Positions 43,456 through 55,153 of a stretch of 64,000 nt of DNA are shown here, piece after piece. The stretch covers positions 21,682,898 to 21,746,897 of the forward strand of contig NC_080410.1 of NCBI RefSeq assembly GCF_030265065.1, written 5' to 3'. The notes under the pieces were generated by a model, which was given only the letters and a program-made list of their open reading frames with translations, had not been told where the DNA came from and ran no database searches. The stretch's first letter is position 1. Every line of letters starts with the position of its first letter. A program made the position numbers and the translations under genes. The DNA comes from Corythoichthys intestinalis. Its lineage: Eukaryota > Chordata > Actinopteri > Syngnathiformes > Syngnathidae.

Positions 43456-44421
43456 CAAGGGCGTAGGTTTAATCTCAACATTGGTAGGGACGATATAACA
43501 GAATAACCTTCATGTACACTTTTTGCCAGTGATGGGACATTAATAAGAACAAACAGATTATTGAACGGGGGTTAGGACAACATTTCTCACGAATATGAAC
43601 CTAATTAATTGATAAGCTAAATGATCAATGCAAAAAAAAAATTTGTATTGACTTATACTAACGTTCTTGTATATGGTTTCAGGCAATACAACGTTCGATT
43701 GTGTCCCCCTTAAGTGGACCCATTCTTGGATAACTCCCCGTTTTTTTTTCTGTTTTTGTTTTTTAAAATAAAGGGACATGCACTCTGAAGCCACCGCGTT
43801 GCATTTCCGTAATGCTCGAATTGCAAACAATAATCCAAATGAGGGATTGCTAGCTTTGTTGTTGATCGTGGAGGCTGGCCTGACCGCAGTATTTTTGCAG
43901 CTTAGCAAGTTCACACAGTTTAATGTTATGCTAACTCTGATGCAGGTCTGACTTTCAGTGTCAAAATTAGTGGTGTTTCCCCCACCTCCACAACATTGAT
44001 GTCTTTTTACATTACTTACAGTGACTGCTGCTGGCTAAAAAAAAAACTTCTAATATCCTTTCTCTTCGAAGGGGGCGGAGGAGGCTGCATGTTGTTGACA
44101 TGAATCTGTCGGGGCTGTGTGAGTGTACGTTTGTGGCGGTGGAAGGGGGGGCTCAAGTCATCAGCCAATCAAATGTGCGTTTGAGGAGGTTAAAAAATGG
44201 ACCGGCACATTCAGCAAGTGAAAAGGGGATAAATGTAAGTCTGAATATAATGAAAATGATGCACTTAATGATTATATATTATATTAATACTATTATTATA
44301 TAACTGAACCCATTATATAATGCAAAAAAGGTTTCTTAAAAGTTGGTGTGGACAATTTCAGCATCCTGGAAAGGCTGGTAGTGTTATGTCCCTACCGTCC
44401 CTATGCAAACCTTCGCCCTTG
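43456..44421 (-). mobile_element. hAT element I, copy 2
   Basis: Ends CAAGGGCGTAGGTTTAATCT and CAAACCTTCGCCCTTG, with an 8-bp duplication GGCAAAAT/GGCAAAAG (7 of 8). It runs opposite to copy 1 (33815-34834). Both hold a CATGTTGTTGAC / GTCAACATG segment and a GCCAGCAGCAGC-like segment. Confidence 0.85.
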
Positions 44422-44540
44422 GGCAAAAGGTTAATTGGACCTTCTGCCGTCTTGCATTTTATTGTTCTGATTGTCTCTCTACTCTATGTGCTTACATAGC
44501 TGATGAAAAATACTTAATTGTGATAAATAATTTTCTCACA

Positions 44541-45671
44541 GTGGTGTAACCAAAAATTGTATTCAAAAGGACTGTTACTTTAAAATAATGACTCAAGTCA
44601 AAGTAAAAAGTGCTACTCCAGATAAATGCAAGAGCAAGTATTCAGTGAAAAAAAATACAACTCAAGTACTGAGTAATTAGTGATTCACCTTGTAAATTTG
44701 ATTAAATAGCACATGTCAGTTTATTAGGTATAAGTACAAAATAGGAATTCACAAGCTTGTATTTCACTTTACCACAATTATCACTTGCTTTGATTGTATG
44801 CAGGAAACAACAAAATAGAATCAACAAAGATGCTTAAACATCTAGTTAGCTAGACTGTAATTTGATTGTGTTTAATTTTAACAGGTGGATTCACACACAT
44901 TTATTAGTAGTGCTGACATCTCTTTCACTGTTCAAAAACAATATGAATTCTTTATCTTCAGTTTTGTGCGTACAAATGCAGATAGATTTTCTTCCTACTC
45001 CTATTGAGTGCACACCGCCGCTTGGACTGCGAGGAACAGAGGACTCCAACAGTCTGATTTAGTTGAACAAACTTAAATTTGCATTTACGTGCTTTGGTTG
45101 ATATGCAGGTTTTATTCCACAGAGCATTCATACATTTCGCAAACAGACTGCGACAGCCTGAGACAGTGTATGTTTTTTTTAAGTTCAAAGGGGAGTTCTT
45201 ATGGACTGTAACTCTGATAATTTAGGCAGGCACAGATGGTAGTGCATGATATATCGCCTTTGTTTTTCCATTTTCTCTGTACTCCTCATCCTCACTTTAT
45301 GTAGGTGTATACAGATTTCTGCCATGTTTCATGAAAATGAGTAATTTTTAAAACAATGCTTCTGTATTATGCCCTGGAGGCTGTCTGCTGTCATGTGAAC
45401 ACCTGACTGAGTTAATATGAGAAATGAAATCAAACGTCAATAGTTGTTTTGTCGAATTGGTAAAACTGTCATCTGACACAAGTCTTTTGAGACAAAAAAG
45501 GGTGGAATGAAGATCAATGTTTCTGGGTAAAATTAACAATTCCTCTTTACAAAAATACTCAAGTAAAAAAAAGTTTGCTGTATTAAAACTTATCAGACAA
45601 ATACCATGAATCCCAAAATTTACTTCATTAAATTTAGCGGAGTAAATATAGATGGTTACAACCCACTTCTA
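44541..45671. repeat. Decayed hAT-like element with ACTCAAGTA motifs
   Basis: The left end CAGTGGTGTAACCAAAAA and right end GGTTACAACCCACTTCTA are imperfect inverted repeats. 'aaaaatactcaagtaaaa' and 'caactcaagtactgagtaa' lie inside. No coding content. Confidence 0.5.
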
Positions 45672-46423
45672 GTTTTCAGATTGAAATTGGATAATTTTCT
45701 GCAGCACACCTGATTAATCTCTCTCAGAACAGAGGTTTAAAAGACATCACACAACTTTGGGGCCTCAGCATTAGGCACACCATAAAAACTGATGACCCAG
45801 TGTAAGACATTTAGATGTTATTTCATCTATACTAACATATTAATCAATGTAAAACTAACACCTGATAGTGTAATTCAAAAGTCAACTTTGTTTGGTCCTC
45901 CATAGATTGTTGAGAAGATTTTTTTCCCTACAGTGTAGTATTCTATGCTCCAACTTACAATGCATCCTATTCCTTTGCTACCTTGTACCGCAGTTAAGAG
46001 GCAGTGTGATCACATTACAGGTAATAAGACACTGATGCCCCACCTCGCTGGTGGCTTCCACATTAGCTCTATCATTAACTGGCAAGCAGTATTTCAGAAC
46101 GATAATTGCATCGAGGGAACAAATGGGAAGAGTACTGCAACAGCCTCCTATACTTTTGTTTTGAATGCCTTATTTCAAGAGGGTTGATGTGGAAAGGTAA
46201 ACACATGCCATCATTAAAACTTGTGATTGCCTATGTGTTTTCTGTTGTTATTTGAAAAACTGCGCTCTAAATTACCAAATTGTTAATTGTTATATGATAC
46301 TAAAATGAAAAGAGTCTTGCCATTGTATGTGTTCAGCATTCATACTGTTCTGCTTAGAATTTAACTCATAGCTTACAATATTTAACCATAAAATAATTAT
46401 ATATTCTTGTTTATTGCTTTCAG
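45672..46423. other. Sequence before the first coding exon of rfx1
   Basis: AT-rich intron-like sequence. The 80-codon frame at 45945-46187 has no recognisable motif and a GTAATA inside, so I do not call it an exon. Confidence 0.35.
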
Positions 46424-46444
46424 AGGGGTTGCCCAGCCAGTGTC

Positions 46445-49400
46445 ATGGCCACCTCAGGCTATGTTGGCGAGATCCAGCCAGCAGCCCCATCTCAAGGAAC
46501 TGTTGTCACATCTGGACAGCCTGATGCCAGCTCCACTCCTGCAACTGCATCTCAGTTCCTGTCTGAAATTCAAACCGCTGTGGTCACCCCTACTGTTGTC
46601 ACTCCAACAGCTCAAACTGCACCCACTGAACAGGCCACTTCAATCAGTACCCAAAAGCCCAGTGCTGGCAGTCAAACCCAATCAACAGCTCAGACTCAGC
46701 CCGCACAGACACATTATGTGACAGCAGAAATACAAGGCTCCCCCACACAGTCTGGAAATGGCCAAACTGCTCCACAGTATATAGTTGTTACAGTTACAGG
46801 TAATGCATCACACCTTTTTAGCACTGGACTTCGAAAAGCTGCTTTAGCACTAGGTGGTTCAATGACAGTTACAATTGCATGTGCACCTTTTCTTGTAGCC
46901 AACTTTTATGAGTTGTTTGTCTAGCAGAGGGTTCCCTTCACTCAAGCGACAGTGTCTCAGACTCCAGTTCCCCTCCAGCTGTTGTCCCGACAGGTGTACC
47001 CACGCAGGTTGTTCAACAGGTTCAAACAGCCCAACAGGTAAACAGCCCATCATTGTGTGTTGTACTTTGCACCCTAAACTCCTCTTGTCTTTGTTTGTTT
47101 AGAGGTCTGTGGTCCAGGCCACCTCTCAAATAGCCAAGACTGAGCCTGGCTCACAGCTCAGTGTTGCCGGTCTACAGCCAGTTCATATAACCCCAGAGGT
47201 AAGGTCATCAATTTGGAAATACCTGTGTATACAATTCAGTTGTGACCATGGGTGGCTAGATTTTATTGCCACTTTGCAATACATCATCAGTGTGGTGGGA
47301 TTTAGCTCTTTTTTTTTGGCAGTCGAGTGACAGAATTAGTCAGGACAGAATCTAAGGAAGAAAGACATCATGCAGTCTAGGACACCATCTAGATCCCTTT
47401 CGACATTATTCACTATAAGCAGTCGCTCTACTGGTTATCTATGCATGTGGAGAAAGACTCGCCAGCTGCCGACTGCTACCAGCTACAAGTAGGTCAGGGA
47501 CACAAGTAAGATAGCATCTATGGAGTTAACTGGTATTCATAATGAAGTGGGTATAATGGTGCCTTGAGGTCAGGAAAAAAAAGCACTTTACAATATTATA
47601 CCTTATGAAAATAAAGTAATAAAATAATTACAGTAGCTAGAATGTAAGCAGTTCGAATGATTTAATGCTGCAATTCACTTAGTCGTGCTACCTCCTCTGG
47701 TGTGTCCATTTTGACCACCAGGAGGGGCAGTATAATAGACTCATGCAGAGCGACCAAAAATAGTAATTCTGTTAATACTACTACAGTAAGTGATTCTGTA
47801 TCTCATTTTTTATGGAGGATAAAGAATACCTGCCTGTTATTATTGTTCATCAATCTACACTTGTTGCTCCACTGTTTGTGTCCAAATATCCTTTCCTTAC
47901 ACTGTCAATGCTAACAATTAGCATGGGCGTGTTTTTTTTTTTGTGTGTGTATTATTTCCTATCATTAAGCTATTTAAACTTTCCTGCAGCAAAGCTGTGT
48001 AGTTATTTTAAATGGCAATTCAGTTTGTTTTGTTGTCTTTAGTCTGATATTAAAACATCTGTGAGTGTCATTAAACAGAAGCCTACTTGTTGTTTATTGC
48101 CACTGTGTATTGTTAAGTTTTGTATAATTGTGTTCTCGGCCATCATAAAGCGCTCATATCTCAGGTTTGTGCTCTCAAGTTGAAGCAAAAAAAAAAAAAA
48201 AAAAAAATCTGCCAAATTGACGATGAATATATCGAAAAAGTCAAGGCATCAAATGTATCTAACACCTCTTGAACTGTCATGTATGTTTATTTGTTTTCAT
48301 AGCAACAACAGCTCACACCAGTCCAGGTTCAACATGTGTACACCAATCAAGTGCAGTATGTGGAAGGAGGAGATACCAACTACACCACCAGCACTATGTT
48401 AGTCATTTCTTATCTGACATTGGCAAACAAACTCTTGACTTTTACAGCTTCAGTTTTCAGGGTTCTAACATTTATTTTAATCTCCCATCCAGTCGTTCCG
48501 GCACTTTCCCTTATAGTGACACAGCCCTGTACACTCAGTCCACTGCTGGCCAGTACTATGAAGGTCAGCCAACCTCAGGCACGCAGGCCTCCACCCCTGG
48601 CACACCTCTAACTGTCTCTGTGACCACTGGCACAACAGGCGCCGTGTCCATGTTTGTGGCTCAGCCTAGCAGTGCAACAGGGGGAGGGGCCACAGTGGTA
48701 TCCACAGGTGGTACCACAAATGGGTCAGGGGATGGGGCAGGAACTAATGGTGGTGGCGCAGGAAGTTATGTGATCCAGGGGGGTTACATGTTGGGCAGCA
48801 GCAGCAGCAGCAGTAGCAGCGGCGGGTCAGCTGGCAACAGTCAGAGCTACTCCCACACAGCCCGCGCCTCCCCAGCCACTGTGAGTATAACAGAGGGCGA
48901 GGAGAGTAGCGTGCCGTCGGCAGACAAGAAGGTATGCAGAGGCTCCAAGCGAAGGAATTTCTTTTCATTCTGTTTTCATTTGCACAACCCTTTGGTGCCA
49001 CACACTAATGTCGTCATGTGGAAAGCACAATTAAAAATGGCGAGATTATCACCACAGGAGAATTTTAATACAAACAATGCAATCCTGTATTATTGAACCC
49101 ATTTGTAGCTCTTGAAGCATACTATATTTTTAACTGTGTTTTCCAGCTAAAGGAAAACCAAACCATGATCTCATTGCTTTCATACCATTGCAGTGCATGT
49201 ACAGGGGTGGCTTTGAATTGCTTGAAATGCCCCAAAAGCATCATGTAGAATTCCATATGATAATGGGTACCAACTTCTCTTTGGCAGACATTCCATCAGT
49301 ATTTCAGGTCATTAATTCATTGCATACCAATGTTGTATGCCACGGCACGCACACAAAGGTATTTGTGTTCTCATTTCAAATGGTCTGCAAACTATTTGTT

Positions 49401-52400
49401 GTTGATATTGAATAGAAAATACATGTGCATGTAGTGTGTAATCGAAGAGCCAACATATCTATGCAACTCACAAAAGTTAGGGATATTGGGCTTTCTGGTA
49501 GAATTTTAGGATTAACTCAAAATGAACAATAAACTCTGAATGTTTCCTTAATTGGACCTTTTCTAATCTTTTCAATGCATATGGCGAAATGTCCGATATG
49601 TCAGTATTTTTTATAAAAACATGCTGCTCCCTAACAAGCAGTTAAATGTCAAAATGTACAACTTTTGTTTGACCCATCAACATTTCCAAAAAGTCTGTTA
49701 CTCCCCTCTCACTCTTGAGTCTTGACCCAAGAAATGTATCGGTTGAGTCATAAATAATTTTAAAAAATGAAAATTTTGTTATTTCCCCCGTAACAAAAAT
49801 TCAGCAAAAACTGCTGAAACATTGGACAATTAGATTGGCTAGATTATATCCTAAAACCAAAAAGACCAATGCAACCTTTTGTGAGCAGTTTTTGTTGTGT
49901 TTTGATATGTCTTATCTTTGCTAATTGCACCAGTCTCCTACTTTTCCCTTGCCTGCCGGTCAGGTACAGTGGTTGCTGGACAACTATGAGACTGCTGAGG
50001 GAGTCAGTCTGCCACGCTCAACCCTGTACTGCCATTACCTGCTGCATTGCCAAGAGCAGAAGCTGGAGCCTGTTAATGCTGCCTCTTTCGGGAAACTCAT
50101 TCGATCTGTTTTCATGGGATTGCGTACACGACGCCTTGGTACACGGTAAGAAGGATCATTAGGCACATTTGGAAGTACATACTATTATCTTTTTGTAATC
50201 AACTTGTAGCATGCTAGCTGAAGTCAATATGATGTTCTAGTTTTGCATTTGTTGATTTTCCCAACATTTTATGAACAAATATATCTATGACAATGACGCT
50301 CTTTTGATAGCGTTGGCGGGCATCATTTAAGAGCTGTGTCACAAACTCTTCATCACTCTGGACAACTTTTTTTGCATTGAACTTATATGTAGATACAGTG
50401 GGACAAATAAGTATTTAGTCAACCACCAATTGTGCAAGTTCTCCAACTTGAAAAGATTAGAGAGGCCTACAATTGTCAACATGGGTAAACCTCAACCATG
50501 AGTGACAGAATGTGGAAAAAAAAAAAGAAAATCACATTGTTTGATTTTTAAAGAATTTATTTCCAAATTAGAGTGGAAAATAAGTATTTGGTCACCTACA
50601 AACAAGCAAGATTTGTGGCTGTCAAAGAGGTCTAGCTTCTTCTAACGAGGTCTAACGAGGCTTCACTTGTTACCTGTATTAATGGAACGGTTTTAACTGA
50701 TTATCGGTATAAAAGACACCTGTCCACAATCTTGGACTGTCAAACTCCAAACTCCACTATGGCCAAGACCAAAGAGCTGTTGAAGGACACCAGTGACAAA
50801 ATTGTAGACCTGCACCAGGCTGGGAAGACTGAATCTGTAATAGGTAAAACGCTTGGTGTAAAGAAATCAACCGTGGGAGCAATTATTAGAAAATGGAAGA
50901 CATACAAGACCACTGATAATCTCCCTCGATCTGGGGCTCCATGCAAGATCTCACCCCGAGGCGTCAAAATGATAACAAGAACGGTGAGCAAAAATCCCAG
51001 AACCACACGGGGGGACCTAGTGAATGACCGACAGAGAGCTGGGACCACAGTAACAAAGGCTACTATCAGTAACACAATGCACCGCCAGGGACTCAAATCC
51101 TGCACTGCCAGACGTGTCCCCCTGCTGAAGCCAGTATACGTCCAGGCTCATCTGCGGTTCGCTAGAGAGCATTTGGGTGATCCAGAAGAGGACTGCGAGA
51201 ATGTGTTATGGTCAGATGAAAACAAAATAGAACTTTTTGGTAGAAACACAGGTTCTCGTGTTTGGAGGATAAAGAATACTGAATTGCATCCGTAGAACAC
51301 CATGCTTTGGGGATGTTTTTCTGCAAAGGGACCAGGACAACTGATCTGTGTAAAGGAAAGAATGAATGGGGCTATGTATCGAGAGATTTTGAGTGAAACT
51401 CTCCTTCCATCAGCAAGGGCATTGAAGATGAGACGTGGCTGGGTCTTTCAGCATGACAATGATCCCAAACACACAGCCAGGGCAACAAAGGAGTGGCTTC
51501 GTAAGAAGCATTTCAAGGTCCTGGAGTGGCCTAGCCAGTCTCCAGATCTCAACCCCATAGAAAATCTGTGGAAGGAGATGAACGTTTGTGTTGCCCAACG
51601 ACAGCCCCAAAACATCACTGCTCTAGAGGAGATCTGCATGGAGGAATAGGCCAAAATACCAGCAACAGTGTGAGTGTGTGAAAAGCTTGTGAAGAGTTAC
51701 AGAAAACGTTTGGCCTGTTATTGCCAACAAAGGGTACATAACAAAGTATTCAGATGAACTTTTGGTATTGACCAAATACTTATTTTCCACCATGATCTGT
51801 AAATAAATTCTTTAAAAATCAAACAATGTGATTTTCTGTTTTTTTCCCACATTCTGTCTCTCGTGGTTGAGGTTTACCCATGTTGTCAATTACAAGCCTC
51901 TCTAATATTTTCAAGTGGGAGAACTTGCACAATTAGTGGTTGACTAAATACTTATTTGCCCCACTGTACATTTCAAGTAGTACCTAAATTGTTGGTTACT
52001 GCAATGTGACATTTAGCTGAACGTGATAAATTATGCGCAATATCTTATAGCTTTGGAAAATGTTCTTAGTGTGGGAGGAAACGTGGGCTGTGATGTAAAC
52101 ACAGCTTGTCCTTGGATTTGTAAGTTTGACATCAGAGGAGAAACCGTGAAAGTTAGTTTATTCAGTTAGTTTGAAATTAAATAATCATTTTCCGTGTAAT
52201 CATTTGACCTTTTTGACAGTTTATATACATTACTGAAAATATGTCAATTTTCCATTATATATTCATGAAATTAAAACATTTCGTTATCTGACAGGGGCAA
52301 TTCTAAATACCACTATTATGGCCTGAGAATCAAGGCAGGTTCTTCTCTTCTCCGCCTAATGGAAGATCAGCAACATTTGGCTATGAGGCAACAGCCCTTT

Positions 52401-55153
52401 TCTCAAAAACAGAGGTACATGCATCACATCACTGTAGACCTTTTGATGAAAACAATTCCACTCTGTCTGTATGGATTGTTTTGGTTCAGTCATCAAAATG
52501 ATCCTTTTTATTGTCTCATTGACTTTGTCCTCATCCAATCAGGTTGAAGCCTGTGCATAAAGTGGAGGGAATGACCAATGGGACAGCTTCAGGAGCAGGA
52601 CAGCAGCAACTTCAACAGCAGGGTTCTGGACAGGTGGACATCAGCACCCAGGTTCAGCAGTACCAGCAGTTCCTTGGTTAGTTATTTTCTATTGCGTGGA
52701 GGTTAACTGAAGCCACCTTACCACATAATTAATATAGGAAATCACCCTCCCTTTCTTTAATGACTTTTCTAATTGAGTTTTCGTGTCATGTGTCCTTTGG
52801 CCAGATGCAACTAGAACACTGCCAGAGTTTCCAGATATTGACCTCCAAGGGAAGCCGCTACCCGAGGGTATTGAACTGGATCACATAAAGAGTTTTCAAC
52901 TACTCTACAGAGAACACTGTGAGGTAATGAAGTGGAAGGATTTTTAAAAATCTATGTGTAGAAAAGAAATATATTGTACAGTATTTGTTATGGCTCACAG
53001 ATTCCTTTTTTTCTCTGTCAGGCCATACTAGACGTGATGGTCAATCTTCAATTTACCTTAGTCGAGACCTTGTGGAAAAGCTTCTGGAGGTTCAGTCAGA
53101 GTCAGGCTGGAGATGCCACATTGGCTGTGTGAGTGTTTCAGATTCCTCACATACATATACGGGTGTGAGGTTAGGAGTTTTCTTAGCCCGACAAAAAAAA
53201 ACTTGTTGCCTGCCTCAACGTCAATTGGCAAGCCTTGGGCAAGGCAAGCTTTGCGTACTAAATTGCTAAGTCTAAACGGTCAAATGTTTATACCTGCATG
53301 TGTGTCTGGATGAAATTTGAATTGGAATGCAAAAAATGATGTTTATAGTTACTTTTAGGGCACGCGCCATCGCTGAGTCAAAAAAAATCCAACACATTCA
53401 AAGAGATTTTTAAGTGGAATCATTTGAAATATTAATGAAAGCTTTTTATGTTACTAGTCATGACGAATCTGAAAAGCGTCTCCCAAAGTCCTGCCTGGTG
53501 CTGCTGTGCAAGTATGACCCAGTGCTGCGCTGGAGCCGTGACTGTGACAACAGCTTATATCAGGGCCTGGTGGAAATCCTTATCCCTGATGTTCTCAGGC
53601 CAATCCCCAGTAAGGCATCTAAAAAGCATTATTCTGTAGTTTGTAAAATCTGTCAATATAAGATGTCAAAATTGAAGTATACGTCCTTACTTTTGTCCCT
53701 CCATTCATCAGACATTGAAATATAAAAAAACACTTTTTTTTCTTTCTTTTTTTTTTAGCACCTTTTTTTTTTTTTTTTAACTCGACATCTTTTTTTATTC
53801 TTCAATGAAACAGTCAACTGAACTGATTTCTTTATGATCATTACATGATTGCAATATCCATCCCTCTGTCCTCAGGTGCCTTAACTCAAGCAATTCGGAA
53901 CTTTGCCAAAAGCCTGGAGAGCTGGTTGACCAACGCAATGATGAATATCCCTGAGGAAATGGTTCGCGTCAAGGTATGAGAGCTTTTTTTGTGCTAAGAA
54001 TGAGCTGAAATAGAGAATGATTCTTTTCTTATCAATACAGCTCCAATTATTTCTCTGGATATTGCTTGTTCTTCTCAGGTGACATCAGCCAGTGCATTTG
54101 CCCAGACACTGCGGCGCTACACCAGTCTCAACCATCTGGCCCAGGCGGCTCGTGCAGTCCTCCAGAACACTGCCCAGATCAACCAAATGCTCTCTGACCT
54201 CAACCGTGTTGACTTTGCTAATGTTCAGGTTAATGTAATGTTATGCTGTTGTAAACACTGAGAACATGAGACTGTTATATAATACTTATAGATTGCCCTG
54301 ATCCTATTCACCCTATGCAGGAGCAGGCCTCATGGGTATGTCGCTGTGAAGACCGCGTTGTCCAAAGACTAGAGCAGGACTTTAAGCTGACCCTCCAGCA
54401 ACAGAACTCATTGGAGCAATGGGCTGCTTGGCTGGATGGTGTGGTTTCTCAGGTGTTAAAACCCCACCAACACAGCCCTACCTTTCCTAAGGCTGCCAAG
54501 CTGTTCCTGCTCAAGTGGTCCTTTTACAGGTGTGGAACAGTCAAAGCAATGTGTGATCATATTTAATTCCACATTGATAAACAAGAGTAAAACAACTTAG
54601 TGACTCCATTCCTCACATTTATTCTCCAGCTCCATGGTGATTCGGGATCTAACTCTGCGCAGTGCTGCCAGTTTTGGCTCCTTTCACTTGATCCGCCTTC
54701 TGTATGACGAGTACATGTACTACCTGATAGAGCATAGAGTAGCCCAGGCTAAAGGAGAGACCCCCATTGCCGTGATGGGAGAGGTAACAACACTTGCAGG
54801 CTTGCCTAAACTCAAGATATGATTGCCAGCATACAGTCATAATCACGTATCCCCAATCTTGTGATTAGTTTGCCAGTTTAGGACGAGGACTAAACATACT
54901 GGATGGTGACAAAGGTAACAGTGCTCAAACATTATGTCACTCCAGCTACGTCTCATGCATATCCTAAAAATGTTTTTTCATTTTTGGTCCAGAAGAAGAA
55001 GAGGAGGAAGAGGAGGAAAGTGATGAGGAAGGTCAGGAGCTGTCCCTGCCGTCAGACGCTGTAGTGTTAGGAGACGAGTCCCTGGAGCCTCCTGCCAAGC
55101 TGGCCAGAACAGACCAGAGGGTCCTCTTCACTACAGGGCCAGCTGACCACTAA
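46445..55153 (+). CDS. rfx1: RFX1 winged-helix transcription factor, 17 coding exons
   Basis: It binds X-box DNA as a dimer in the nucleus. Exons: 46445-46799, 46928-47037, 47103-47198, 48303-48397, 48493-48931, 49964-50145, 52295-52414, 52543-52676, 52805-52923, 53022-53128, 53458-53609, 53876-53973, 54079-54228, 54321-54529, 54630-54783, 54869-54914, 54993-55153; 2727 nt, 908 aa (human 979). The N-terminal activation region is rich in Q, S, T and P ([16 protein letters not shown]). Then [16 protein letters not shown], a Gly/Ser tract with a serine run from AGC repeats, and [11 protein letters not shown]. The RFX DNA-binding domain, about 366-440, has [19 protein letters not shown], then [19 protein letters not shown]. 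Domains B, C and dimerisation follow ([34 protein letters not shown]). The tail is acidic and ends [12 protein letters not shown]...ADH. Versus human, a glutamine-rich middle part is absent between QQVQTAQQ and RSVVQAT. No disabling change seen. Confidence 0.95.
50396..51966 (+). mobile_element. Near-complete Tc1-like transposon (1571 bp) in an rfx1 intron
   Basis: Inverted ends begin CAGTGGGACAAATAAGTATT and finish AATACTTATTTGCCCCACTG, between TA duplications (50394-50395, 51967-51968). The repeats extend over 100 bp. The transposase reads [20 protein letters not shown] with a paired-like DNA-binding domain, [19 protein letters not shown], then [13 protein letters not shown] (D), [18 protein letters not shown] (D) and [14 protein letters not shown] (E), the DD34E type. 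One short in-frame deletion with a TAG at 51293-51295 lies before [13 protein letters not shown], and a second TAG follows CMEE at 51647-51649. So it is recent but not active as it stands. Confidence 0.93.

Noticed and set aside
45945-46187. 80-codon frame before rfx1, possible upstream exon
   Set aside because: No matching RFX1 sequence, ends in a stop, and rfx1 is complete from the exon at 46424.
47712-47728. Second CTCF-like motif CCACCAGGAGGGGCAG
   Set aside because: Two core positions do not fit, so it was not listed as a site.
48744-49001. Minus-strand frame with a poly-Cys run
   Set aside because: Shadow of the AGC (serine) repeat of rfx1 exon 5.
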